Shown here: positions 54,363 through 63,733 of the stretch, piece after piece
How positions within the stretch are numbered: the first letter of the stretch is position 1
Layout: every line of letters begins with the position of its first letter
Source of the DNA: Holophagae bacterium
GTDB lineage: Bacteria; Acidobacteriota; Holophagae; Acanthopleuribacterales; Acanthopleuribacteraceae
Direction: 5' to 3'
Assembly: GCA_030429565.1 (NCBI GenBank)
Contig: JAUIFE010000015.1
Coordinates: 1 to 64,000 of the forward strand
Length of the DNA: 64,000 bases
Translations under genes and position numbers: made by a program
The notes under the pieces: model-generated
Told to the model about the DNA's origin: nothing
Database searches by the model: none
The model's input: only the letters and a program-made list of their open reading frames with translations

Positions 54363-54710
54363 CGTTTTTTGTCCTTTTCGGGATTCGAACCAACCGTGAC
54401 AAGCTTCATCGGTCTCGTCTCCACCCATCTTGAATTGCGTCATTGAAAAAGACGCGCGTTGCGGTGTCGTGGCCGATAAAACGTGCCGGTCGTCGGCGAC
54501 GGCGTGCCCGGCCGGATGCGGCAGCCCACTCTTTGTGGTAAATCTCTCACCGTTCGCGCACGGTTCAGGTAAGATGATAACCACAACCCTTACTCAAGCA
54601 CCCATTCAAAACCCGAATGGCGGGAAAACCATTGTGGCGCAAACATTCGCTACACTGACGGCGCAATCGTCTTCCATGACAACGCGGCCCACAGCCAGGA
54701 GGCTTCTCTC
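54363..54710. other. Divergent region between TetR gene and the glycogen-enzyme fusion
   Basis: 348 bases. TAAGAT near 54571 may be a -10 box for the plus-strand gene, with no strong -35. The AGGAGG at 54700 is the ribosome site of the fusion gene. No operator palindrome stands out. Confidence 0.35.
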
Positions 54711-57700
54711 GTGATCACTCCGCCCCGCGAGCCGACGGACACCTACTTCATTTTTGAGGTCTGCTGGGACCTAGGCGATCCCGACAGCGCGACGCAGCGC
54801 GTTTTGGCGAGTAAAGCGCAGAAGATGACCAAAATCTTCGGAGACCACTACGTTTTGGTGGTCCCACACTTAGAGCGCGACGACCAACGCCCCACTTTTC
54901 TCACCCCCGACCAACGCAACGACCCCTGGCTGGCCGAACTGATTGACGAAGGCTGGCGTATCAGTGCCTACCGCTGGGACATCCCGGGTCGGCCACGCTG
55001 CCTGCTGGTGGACTTCTCCAACGCCTACCGCCGTAAAAAAGAAATCGTCGCCTGGCTGCTCAATCAGTACCAAGTTACCGCCGGCGAAGCCGATTGGGAT
55101 TTCCTTGAGCCGGTCCTTTTTGGTTACGCCGCCGGCAGAGTCGTCGCCGCCTATAACGACGCCGACGAGGAGAATCTGGAAATCGTCGCCCACTGGCACA
55201 ACTGGCACGTTGCCGCCGGCCTCCTTTATTTAAAGGACCACTGCCCCGGCGTCGCGCACGTGATGACCTTGCACCACACGGTTCTGGGCCGCGCCATTGC
55301 CGATACCGGCGAAAACGTCGTCACCGCCCTGGAAAAAATTAACGGCGACGAGAAAGCACAATACCTCGGTTTGCATGCGCCTTACCTGCTTGAAAAGGCC
55401 GCCGTCCAACAAGCTGATTTTGTCAGCACCCCCAGCGCCGTTACCGCCGGCGAAATGCTGTTTTTCCACGATCGTCGCGTCTCATTGATTACGCCCAATG
55501 CCTTGCCCGACGACTACCCACCCGAACGTGACAACGCCGGGGACCACCGCGACAAAATGCGCGAAGCCCTGTTCCGCGTCGCCGAGGCCATGATCGCCGC
55601 GCCATTGGAGCGCGAACACACCCTGCTTTTGCTGAGTTCAGGCACTTACGACTACATTAACAAAGGCCTCAATCTCATTTTGGACGCCATGCCGCACCTC
55701 GAAGAACAGCTCAAGCGAGGCAACCACCGCGTCATCCTTTTCCTCATGACGCCGAGCCGCATTTTGCACGCCAACCGCCAGGTCGTCAACGCGCTCAACG
55801 GGACCGCACCGTTAAAGAAACCCAAACGCATCACCCATGATCTCTACCACTTAGAAGACGACCCCATTCAACTCCACCTCAATCGCCTCGAAATTCGCAA
55901 CCAACCTGAGGACCACATAAAGGTGATTTTTGTGCCTGCCGCACTCAACGGCGACGACGGCGTGTTTAACCACAGTTATACCGACTTGCTGCCGGCCTTT
56001 GATTTAACCCTCTTCCCCGCCCATTACCAAACATGGGGTTTTGGGCCAATGGAATCGCTGGCCAACGGGGTCCCCACGCTTTGCTCCGACCTCTCCGGTT
56101 TCGGGAATTGGGTGTCGGACGCCTATCCCAAAAATCGCTTTTGCCACGTAATGCCGCGCACCACCGCCGATTACGAACAGGCCACGGCCGAGCTGGCCGG
56201 CTTTTGTGCGCTGTATGTCGCCTCAACCGCCGAGCAACGGCAAACCTGGTCCGAGGATGCGCGCAAACTGGCCGCCAATTTTCATTGGACGCTGCACATC
56301 CGCAAATACCTGGAGGCCTACCACGAGGCCATGACCTCGCGTGATCGCCGCTACCACGGCCACGGCCGTCGCAAAAAGGAACCCTCGCCGCTTTACGACG
56401 GCGCCGCGCTCGGCGCACTCGCCGGCAGTGGACCACCGATCATGAAACCCTTTACCGTGCTCAACCTGTTGCCCGCCGCCCTGCGCCGACTGCGCGAACT
56501 GGCCTACAACCTATGGTGGAGCTGGCATCCGCAAGCGGCCCAACTTTTTGCCGATCTCGACCTTGAGGCCTGGCACGAATCGGGTCACAACCCGGTCGAA
56601 CTGCTCGATTCCGTCCCTCAGGAAACCCTTAACGATCTCGCTCAGGACCCCGTTTTCCTGGAACGTTTGGACAACATCCTCGACCAGTTCGATGCTTACC
56701 TCGCGCAACGCAATCGGCCCAAACAACCCGAGGTCGCCTTTATTTCCTACCAATACACGCTGCACGAGTGTTTGCCGTTGTTTTTCAGCAGTGCCGGCAC
56801 TTTTGCAGGCGATTACCTCAAAACCGCCGGCGATCTCGATTTCCCGCTGGTCGCCCTCGGCCTCGCCTTTCACCACGGCACACCGTCCCAACGCTTCGAT
56901 CTGCAGGGCAACTTTCACAGCGAATTTCGCGAATCGGACTTTACTTCACAGCCAATTCGCCCGCTCAAACACCGCGACGGTTCGCTGTTCACCATTCGCA
57001 TCGCCTTCCCCGGCCGCCGCCTCACCCTTCAAGTTTGGCGCGTCGAAATCGGCGCCGTCTCGCTTTACCTGCTCGACAGCGACCACCCCGACAACAGCGA
57101 CCTCGACCGGCTCATCACGCAACACTGTAACCCGCCCGACGCCGAAACCCGCCTGCAGCAATGCATGATTCTCGGCATCGGCAGCCGCCTACTTCTACAG
57201 GAGTTAGGCATCAAACCCAAGCTTTGGCATCTCAACGATTGCCACGGCGCTTTCGTCAGCTTCAGCCGTGCCGCGCAGCTTGTCCACAACGAAAACCTGC
57301 CCTTCGATGCCGCGATGGCCTTCATCCGCGAAACCACCCTGATGACGGTATTTCATGCCGGCGCCGAAGAGGAAACCCATCAGGGTGTGGTTTTTGAAGA
57401 AGACACCATCCGCCCCTACTTCAACCTCTACCGCCATACCCTGGCGGTGAGCTGGCAACAAATTACCGCACTCGGTGCACAGCCAGGGCCACGCCGACGC
57501 AACCGCTTCTCGTTAAACCTGCTGGGGATTCGCAGCGCGGCCCGCCTGAGCGCCAAAAACCGCTCACACCGCGCCCAAATTCAGCTAAAGCTGCAGCCCC
57601 TGGCCGCCGGCTTCCACGCCGCCGAATTGCCGATTGCGCAGGTCACCGAAGCCATCCACCCCACCTCCTGGATCACACCCGATTTGCGCGACGCACTCAA

Positions 57701-59015
57701 CCAAACGCTGGGCGCCGATTGGGCCTTGCGCCATCCCTCCGAGGTGCCGTTCAACCAGGTTTTAGAAATGCCGGAGAAAGACCTGCGCCGCGCACGGCTG
57801 AAAGCCAAAGCCCGGCTGCTGCACGAGGTGCGCCGTCACCTAGAACACACCTGGCACCACCGCCGCGACTCACCCTCGCTGCTCACCAAAATCATCGGCA
57901 CCATGCGCGACGATGCGCTGATTATCGGGTTCACCCACCATTTGGCGCTGAGCCCGCGCGCCAACCTATTGTTCCGCGATCCAACTCACCTGGCCCGTTT
58001 GTTAAACGGCGAAGACCGCCCGGTGATAGTGCTGTTTGCGTCGCACATCCTGCCAGGCACCCACGAGCAGGAGGGCGAAAACGAATCGGAGCGCAAACAG
58101 GCCGAGAAATTGGTCAACGCCATGTTCCATTTGTCGCGCCGTGAAGAATTCCTCGGCCGCCTGATTTTCCTGGAGAACTTCGACCTGTTTCTCAACCGCA
58201 TGCTGGTGCAGGGCTGCGATCTATGGCTTAATGCGCCGTCGCATCCGGGCAATTACGACATGTTGTCAGGCATTATGGCGGCGGCCAACGGCGCGTTGAA
58301 CCTAAGCGTGCCGGACGGATGGTGGGTCGAAGCGGACAACGGCCAAAACGGCTGGACGATTGGCAAAAACCTGCCGGTCGCCAACCGAGACTACCGCGAC
58401 GAGTTCGACAGCCAGCATTTGTATTTGTTGCTAGAACAAAACCTTATCCCCTTGTACTTCCACGATTGCATGATCGGGCCGAGCCACGAATGGCTGGAGC
58501 GCAGCCGCCGTGCGATTGCGCAGGTGATCGATAACTTCAGCAGCCACCGACTGATGCGCGAATACAACCGCCGTTTCTACCAGGACGTTTTCGCACGACG
58601 CAGCGAGCTGGAGCAAGACAGTTACGAAAGCTGCCAAGAGAAAGCACGACGACGCGAGCTGTACTTGGCCGGTTGGCAACGGTTGGCCGTTTTGGAAACA
58701 AGTGTCGAGGGCTTGCGCGAGGAATCGGTTTGCCACGGCATGGACGTGCATGTGGAAGTCCACCTGCGCCACGAGAACTTGCCGGCGGATATGCTGCGCG
58801 TCGAGTTCGTGACCGGCGTACGCGACCACGCCGGCCACCAGCTAAGCGAACTGATCGTGCACCAGCTCAAGCTGGCCGACGATCAAGGCGGCGAAAGTTA
58901 CTGGCGCGGCATTTACGTCCCCAAACGCAACGGTCCCAAAGCCTACGGCATCCGCGTCATCCCAGCGGGCGACGGCCTCGACCTGTCGTTCCCGCTGGTC
59001 AAGTGGGCCCGTTAA
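54711..59015 (+). CDS. GT3 glycogen synthase-like / GT35 alpha-glucan phosphorylase-like fusion, both halves apparently degenerate
   Basis: 1434 residues from GTG 54711 (AGGAGG 9 bases upstream). Residues about 10-560 resemble eukaryote-type glycogen synthase: IVAHWHNWHVAAGLLYLK, TVLGR, YDYINKGLN, WGFGPMES. Residues about 595-1300 resemble AGP-type phosphorylase with a DUF3417 start (LRELAYNLWWSWHPQ), HLNDCHGAF and ANGALNLSVPDGWW. The fusion layout is known in Bacteroidetes. Here the first Glu of the EX7E motif is Gln440 (YQTWGFGPME), the synthase GRYEF Arg is Thr312, and the N-terminal KxGG loop is absent. In the phosphorylase half the PLP lysine is Met1189, RRFATYKR is HHLALSPR and the GKAHP lysine is His1112. 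It may be a regulatory or glucan-binding protein. Confidence 0.9.
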   Translation: MITPPREPTDTYFIFEVCWDLGDPDSATQRVLASKAQKMTKIFGDHYVLVVPHLERDDQRPTFLTPDQRNDPWLAELIDEGWRISAYRWDIPGRPRCLLVDFSNAYRRKKEIVAWLLNQYQVTAGEADWDFLEPVLFGYAAGRVVAAYNDADEENLEIVAHWHNWHVAAGLLYLKDHCPGVAHVMTLHHTVLGRAIADTGENVVTALEKINGDEKAQYLGLHAPYLLEKAAVQQADFVSTPSAVTAGEMLFFHDRRVSLITPNALPDDYPPERDNAGDHRDKMREALFRVAEAMIAAPLEREHTLLLLSSGTYDYINKGLNLILDAMPHLEEQLKRGNHRVILFLMTPSRILHANRQVVNALNGTAPLKKPKRITHDLYHLEDDPIQLHLNRLEIRNQPEDHIKVIFVPAALNGDDGVFNHSYTDLLPAFDLTLFPAHYQTWGFGPMESLANGVPTLCSDLSGFGNWVSDAYPKNRFCHVMPRTTADYEQATAELAGFCALYVASTAEQRQTWSEDARKLAANFHWTLHIRKYLEAYHEAMTSRDRRYHGHGRRKKEPSPLYDGAALGALAGSGPPIMKPFTVLNLLPAALRRLRELAYNLWWSWHPQAAQLFADLDLEAWHESGHNPVELLDSVPQETLNDLAQDPVFLERLDNILDQFDAYLAQRNRPKQPEVAFISYQYTLHECLPLFFSSAGTFAGDYLKTAGDLDFPLVALGLAFHHGTPSQRFDLQGNFHSEFRESDFTSQPIRPLKHRDGSLFTIRIAFPGRRLTLQVWRVEIGAVSLYLLDSDHPDNSDLDRLITQHCNPPDAETRLQQCMILGIGSRLLLQELGIKPKLWHLNDCHGAFVSFSRAAQLVHNENLPFDAAMAFIRETTLMTVFHAGAEEETHQGVVFEEDTIRPYFNLYRHTLAVSWQQITALGAQPGPRRRNRFSLNLLGIRSAARLSAKNRSHRAQIQLKLQPLAAGFHAAELPIAQVTEAIHPTSWITPDLRDALNQTLGADWALRHPSEVPFNQVLEMPEKDLRRARLKAKARLLHEVRRHLEHTWHHRRDSPSLLTKIIGTMRDDALIIGFTHHLALSPRANLLFRDPTHLARLLNGEDRPVIVLFASHILPGTHEQEGENESERKQAEKLVNAMFHLSRREEFLGRLIFLENFDLFLNRMLVQGCDLWLNAPSHPGNYDMLSGIMAAANGALNLSVPDGWWVEADNGQNGWTIGKNLPVANRDYRDEFDSQHLYLLLEQNLIPLYFHDCMIGPSHEWLERSRRAIAQVIDNFSSHRLMREYNRRFYQDVFARRSELEQDSYESCQEKARRRELYLAGWQRLAVLETSVEGLREESVCHGMDVHVEVHLRHENLPADMLRVEFVTGVRDHAGHQLSELIVHQLKLADDQGGESYWRGIYVPKRNGPKAYGIRVIPAGDGLDLSFPLVKWAR

Positions 59016-59123
59016 GCGCGGTTCTAAAAGCCGCGTGCCGGCTGTCCACCTTAACGCGTCCTTGTTGTGACGGCGGAACAGTAAAGAACCGGGTTAAGTC
59101 GCCGGAGCCGATCACCGCCCGAG

Positions 59124-61880
59124 CTAAGGATCGGACGCACCCACCGCTTGTTTTGAAAGTGCTTTAAGGCGGTACCAAAAGGGTACGAGGTTCTGGCGCT
59201 CATCCATAATGGCGTCCTGAACCGCTTCGATCTCCTCTAGAACCCGAGGGTTTCGGGCTTGCAACATCGCCTTCAGGTGCAATTCAACATAGGGCAAGGT
59301 TTGCTCATCAGCATAACCATACAGGTTTTCGGAAAAGCTGCGAGCCAGACAAGACCACCGCTCCGCGCTGTCCGTATCGCCCTGGTCGGCATACAATGAT
59401 ACCAGAACGCCGGCAACCTGGGCCGAAACGCCGGGTGCGGGGTGATTCAAATCTTCCATGATGGCGTAAGCATGGTGAGCGCGTGCAAAGGCTGCATCAT
59501 GCTCACCAGCACGGTGGAGAGCCTGAGCGAGCATCACACCGCAACGCGAAGAAAAGATTGGCTCCATCTTTTGAGTGGGTAAACCTGCAATAAATTGCCT
59601 GACAATCTGCATACCTTCTTCGGGGTAACCCGCTTGTAGCGCCGCCCTAAATCCCAACTCAGTCATTTCAAAAAGCAGCGTTTTGTTGGCCGAAAAAGCG
59701 GCAGCGGTTTGGGCAATTTCGCTCCAACTTGTTAATGCTTCTTCGGGGCGATCATCGTCCAGAAGAATGCGACACAGGCCGAGTCTGGCTCTTATGACAA
59801 TTTCGTGGTTTTCCCGGTAGGTTTCTCTCGCCTCGCTTAAAGCTTTCTCGAGATGCCATTGTGCCATGTCGTAGTTACCACTTTGGCCGTGGGCAACCCC
59901 GTAAAAAATGCGATTTTCAAGATAAAGTCTACGCTCAAGCCCAATCGGTCTCAAGTCCTGTTCTAAAAGTCTAAAAAAAATAACCGCGAGGCCTGGTTCA
60001 TTATTTTGCAAAGCGGCCATTCCCATTATCAGTGCTTGCTCCTGATAAATGGAGACACCTCCGGGCGCTCCATAGTCTACTAATTCATTACTTGCTTGAT
60101 TTTGTCGTTTCACACCAGAAATGTCATCCAGCTCAATATATACTCGAGCCATGGCCATGCGCCAAGAAAACATCACTACTCTGTTCTTGGGATTTTCGGA
60201 ACACGCAGGATCCAACATTTTCAAAAATAATAACGCTGAATAGGGATCCTCCATTTCAACTTTGCTCAGACCCAACCCCACAAAACTTTGTATCGTTTTT
60301 GGGTCACAAGCCCCAAGTTGCGCTTGACGCCATTCCCAAGCCTCGTTCAAATGATGAACAGCCGAAACATGGTCACCCAGTTCGCGATAAGCTTCGCCGA
60401 CGATGTGATGGACTTGGGCACGGGTTTCCGGCTTTAACTCAAGCTGATCAATTTCAGAACCCACTTCGACGAGGCCATCGGCGATTTGGGCTTGGTTTCC
60501 TTGATGCCGCGATGCCACTGAGGAAAGCAAATCTTCAAGGAGGCGTAAACCGGCATCAGCACTTTCGACCTCGCGTCGAAGGCGCCGCTCCGCCTCGCGC
60601 GCTTCCAAAAACCCATACGCTAACCCCATCACGCCCACGGTTACCGACATTAACAACAGACACATACCGGCGGTAAAAAACCAATGGCGCCGCACAAAAC
60701 TTTTAATAAGATAGCTACGGCTTGGCGGCCCGGCCGTCACCGGCTTTTTTTGCAGAACCCGCTCACAATCTTCCGCAAAGGCATTGGCCGATTGATATCG
60801 CCGCTCCGGCTCCTTCGCTAAAGCTTTCAAGCAAATCCAATCAACTTCACCACGGTAGTTACGGCTCGATTGTTTCTGGGTCGATCCTCTGCCACGCGAA
60901 ACCCGAGCCTTTGTTTGCAACACAGCGCGGCTGGGTTTAAGCGGTAGGACTTCGCGCACCGATTTGAAGCGGGTATCCAATGGCACTTCCTCGTCGTTTG
61001 CAGTGCGAACGGGTAAATCACCGACAAAAAGTTCATACAGAATGACGCCCAAGGAATAAATATCACTGCGAAAATCTAAACGTGATTGTTGCCCGTAAGT
61101 TTGCTCAGGACTCATATAAGCAAGTGTGCCAATTACGGCATTCGGTAACGTAAGCTTCTGCTCGAATCCGGCCGGCTCATCGGCCACAGCCCGAGCGATC
61201 CCAAAATCAATAATTTTGGGATGAGGCACGCCGTCAATTTCAGTAACAAGAATATTTTCAGGTTTTAAATCACGGTGGATAACACCACACTGGTGGGCAT
61301 AGTTAACCGCGCGACACACCGTGGCAAACAACGCCAGAATCTCATGAACACTTAATGCCTTTTCGCGACAGTATTCATTCAAAGGTCGGCCGTCGACAAA
61401 CTCCATGGAAAAAAACGGCACGCCTTGCTCACTCACACCGGCCAAATAAACAGCAGCAATGTGAGGGTGGTTCAACTGGGCAAGGGTCTGAATTTCGAAT
61501 TCAAAACGCCGCTGTCGTCGCTCACCGGCGTAACCACCCTGAATGAGTTTCACGGCGACACGACGCTGAACAGGGTGCTGTTGCTCGGCTAGATAGACGA
61601 CACCCATGCCGCCTTCGCCAATTTTCTTCAGCAACTGGTAGGGGCCAACCTGACTCCCAACGGTGACATCAAAAACCGGCCTGAGTTGGGCCAAAAAATC
61701 GACACCTTCCGATACAGAGATGACACTTGGCGCCCGATCGGCGCGCAGAAGGCGTTCCAGTTCATCGGCAAGTGGTGCATCACGCACCCTTAATTGCTCG
61801 ATATACACCGTTCGAGCCGCGTCGTCTAAATCCGCGCAGGCTCCGAAAAGGCGCTCCAACTCACGCCATTCGTGTTTCAC
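59124..61880 (-). CDS. Transmembrane Ser/Thr protein kinase with TPR-like C-terminus
   Basis: 918 residues from GTG 61880 (GAAGG 7 bases upstream). A short helical N-terminus with LERLFGACADLDDAARTVY is typical of Acidobacteria Hanks-type kinases. The kinase domain (about 78-370) is complete: GEGGMGVVYL loop, Lys111, HRDLKPENI (202-210) and DFGIARA (225-231), so activity is expected. A membrane helix lies at about 401-422, and about 490 residues of helical TPR-like repeats follow outside. It is convergent with the glycogen-enzyme fusion, whose stop lies 108 bases away. Its target is unknown. Confidence 0.94.
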   Translation of the reverse strand: MKHEWRELERLFGACADLDDAARTVYIEQLRVRDAPLADELERLLRADRAPSVISVSEGVDFLAQLRPVFDVTVGSQVGPYQLLKKIGEGGMGVVYLAEQQHPVQRRVAVKLIQGGYAGERRQRRFEFEIQTLAQLNHPHIAAVYLAGVSEQGVPFFSMEFVDGRPLNEYCREKALSVHEILALFATVCRAVNYAHQCGVIHRDLKPENILVTEIDGVPHPKIIDFGIARAVADEPAGFEQKLTLPNAVIGTLAYMSPEQTYGQQSRLDFRSDIYSLGVILYELFVGDLPVRTANDEEVPLDTRFKSVREVLPLKPSRAVLQTKARVSRGRGSTQKQSSRNYRGEVDWICLKALAKEPERRYQSANAFAEDCERVLQKKPVTAGPPSRSYLIKSFVRRHWFFTAGMCLLLMSVTVGVMGLAYGFLEAREAERRLRREVESADAGLRLLEDLLSSVASRHQGNQAQIADGLVEVGSEIDQLELKPETRAQVHHIVGEAYRELGDHVSAVHHLNEAWEWRQAQLGACDPKTIQSFVGLGLSKVEMEDPYSALLFLKMLDPACSENPKNRVVMFSWRMAMARVYIELDDISGVKRQNQASNELVDYGAPGGVSIYQEQALIMGMAALQNNEPGLAVIFFRLLEQDLRPIGLERRLYLENRIFYGVAHGQSGNYDMAQWHLEKALSEARETYRENHEIVIRARLGLCRILLDDDRPEEALTSWSEIAQTAAAFSANKTLLFEMTELGFRAALQAGYPEEGMQIVRQFIAGLPTQKMEPIFSSRCGVMLAQALHRAGEHDAAFARAHHAYAIMEDLNHPAPGVSAQVAGVLVSLYADQGDTDSAERWSCLARSFSENLYGYADEQTLPYVELHLKAMLQARNPRVLEEIEAVQDAIMDERQNLVPFWYRLKALSKQAVGASDP

Positions 61881-62334
61881 AACGCCACCTTCCTACAGCA
61901 ATCCCACGATTGACCCTACCTATCGGACAAATCATCAGGGACACAAAAACCTATCGAGGCCTTGACCCAGAACCAACAGCCCTCAATAGTCACAGCGCAA
62001 AAGTAAACCACAACCGTCAAAAAACATTTTCATCAAATGCAGCTTCACACATGGTCCCGCCAAACGGCCGTCAGTTGAAAACGAAAACCGGGACACGCAT
62101 CGCACGGCCTGCGCAAGTGAGCAAAATCGGGATTAACAGGATAGGGAAACGCGCACCGCCAGGCCTGGCCCACAACTTAAAGAACCGTGGCCAACGGCTA
62201 ACTTCGCACAGCCGGGCCAGGGACCGACACATACCGGCAATAGGCCTCAGCCCGAGATGCCATGGGTTCTACAGACATCAAACAAAACTCTAATCAGCCT
62301 TCACTTTCATACCGGGTGCCGTAAACTACGGGTG

Positions 62335-62364
62335 TCCCAAAATGCACCATCCCAAAATGCACCA
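62335..62364 (+). repeat. Two perfect tandem copies of a 15-base unit
   Basis: TCCCAAAATGCACCA occurs at 62335-62349 and again at 62350-62364, directly adjacent to the duplicated gene fragments. Confidence 0.85.
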
Positions 62365-62436
62365 CTCCAGAACCCAAGGGTTGCGGGCTTGCAACATCGC
62401 GTGTCGTTCCCCCTGGTCAAGTGGACCCGCTAAACG
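62365..62436 (+). repeat. Chimeric scar made of fragments of two neighbouring genes
   Basis: About 62365-62400 matches 59236-59270 inside the kinase gene (GGGCTTGCAACATCGC identical, three mismatches elsewhere). 62401-62436 matches 58983-59018 at the 3' end of the glycogen-enzyme fusion (CTGGTCAAGTGG identical, four or five mismatches overall). In the parent region these lie in the opposite order and about 220 bases apart. Confidence 0.8.
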
Positions 62437-62474
62437 AACAAGCATCTTGTTTACCTACGGCAGCCCAAGTTGTT

Positions 62475-63377
62475 TCAGTAGGGTCTGGTTACCGGCAAAC
62501 CGTCATCGGATGCAAGTCGCAGAATGACATCCTCAATGCGGCTGTGGAACTTGCTCGTGCCATAAAATGTCAAAACCGAAGCCACCAGGCACAACGCAAC
62601 GGTTAACCAAAGATACCCGCCGCCAAACCACGAGCGAAAAGGGGAAAAAGCAATAACCCCAACGAGGACAGGCAACAGGAAACAGAGAATCACGACAAAG
62701 TTGGCAAAATGGTTGAGAAACCAAACCAGATTAACCCGAAGCTTTACGCGCCGAAAATAGCCTGCCAAATCACGCTTTCCCCGCAAAGGAAACAAGGTCT
62801 GCAGAAAAGGGTATTCATGAATGAAGGTCTGGAGTTGCGCCACAGCTTCTTTAAAGTTGCCGCAGGGTGGCAACGGCGATGACGAAATCACAGCGTTGAG
62901 CTCGTTTAGATAAGCGAGTTCATCGTGCTTTTCCGCCTTCTCTTCCTTCAAGTTGCGTTGCGTGCGTTCGTGTAAAAAGGCGCGCAACCGTTCCGTCGAC
63001 GCCCTAATCGCCGTGTTTGAAGAAGAAAAACGCATTTCGTTGAGCCTTGATAAAAAAACATCAACTGCTTCGTTCGGCTCGCACTGCAGTACTACACGAT
63101 CCTTGTACCCAAATTTGAAATGAAAAAAATCGAGATACATCCTTGGTTGACCTGTCTCAAACCGGTAGGAATCCATCGCAACATCATCAAGCGCCCACAG
63201 GGGAATGGCCAGATCCGAATAAAGCCATAACCGATCCGGCGCAAGCTGCACCACAAGGTCTTGCCCCGAACGGTCCGGATCAGCAGCAAGGATCCGCACA
63301 CGAAGGGATACAAGCGTTTCTGCCGCCGTCGGCTGTGGCAAACGCCAAGCCAATGTCATTGCTTCCGATTCGTTCAA
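62475..63377 (-). CDS. Hypothetical membrane protein
   Basis: 300 residues from TTG 63377, with GGAGG 5 bases upstream. The N-terminal 120 residues are beta-rich (LVVQLAPDRLWLYSDLAIPL, YLDFFHFKFGYKDRVVLQ), resembling a PH-like domain though unproven. A charged helical middle follows (about 120-165). Two membrane helices lie at about 222-244 and 253-273 near the C-terminus. It is isolated between gene-free regions. I do not recognise a named family. Confidence 0.75.
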   Translation of the reverse strand: MNESEAMTLAWRLPQPTAAETLVSLRVRILAADPDRSGQDLVVQLAPDRLWLYSDLAIPLWALDDVAMDSYRFETGQPRMYLDFFHFKFGYKDRVVLQCEPNEAVDVFLSRLNEMRFSSSNTAIRASTERLRAFLHERTQRNLKEEKAEKHDELAYLNELNAVISSSPLPPCGNFKEAVAQLQTFIHEYPFLQTLFPLRGKRDLAGYFRRVKLRVNLVWFLNHFANFVVILCFLLPVLVGVIAFSPFRSWFGGGYLWLTVALCLVASVLTFYGTSKFHSRIEDVILRLASDDGLPVTRPY

Positions 63378-63681
63378 ACCATCCTCCCGAGTTGCCTTAC
63401 ATGCAGACAGAAGCGAAGATGCGCCGATTGGCCTGATCGCCGCAATATACTGCCTGGTTTTTTACCACCATCACTAAAACGGCGACAACCACAAAGGTTT
63501 TTCTCATGTACGTGGCGAACCAGGGTTCAACGCAACACCGGTGTAGGCGCCCCCCAAAAGAATCAGCGATGAGCAGGTCATTTGCCCAACCCAGAAAAAC
63601 CCGTCTCATCCTTTTACATCAAACTCAAGAAAACCGGTCTTGAGACCAAACCACATGCTATGGGTTGCCGGCCTGATGACC
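63378..63681. other. Gene-free stretch of about 300 bases
   Basis: One short minus-strand frame from 63507 encodes a 36-residue hydrophobic peptide (MRKTFVVVAVLVMVV...) but has no ribosome site. Otherwise nothing is seen. Confidence 0.35.
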
Positions 63682-63707
63682 AGGTGATATAGTCCACCAT
63701 ATCACCT
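63682..63707. promoter_or_regulatory. Putative operator of the GntR-type regulator
   Basis: AGGTGATAT (63682-63690) and ATATCACCT (63699-63707) form a perfect 9-base inverted repeat around AGTCCACC, 27 bases upstream of the regulator start. Its position and symmetry suit autoregulation by the adjacent GntR-type protein. Confidence 0.6.
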
Positions 63708-63733
63708 AGTCAATGGTGAACAGGAGCCTGACC

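Larger units (their letters stand above)
61881..62474. other. Gene-free region upstream of the kinase, with a duplicated scar
   Basis: About 590 bases without a gene. Towards its right end it holds a 15-base tandem repeat and fragments copied from two nearby genes; both are listed separately. No kinase promoter was recognised. Confidence 0.45.

Noticed and set aside
54246..54714. Plus-strand frames before the fusion gene
   Set aside because: They overlap the TetR gene in antisense or the leader of the fusion, with no protein features.
63397..63507. 36-residue hydrophobic minus-strand peptide upstream of the membrane protein
   Set aside because: It begins like a signal peptide but has no ribosome site and no mature domain.
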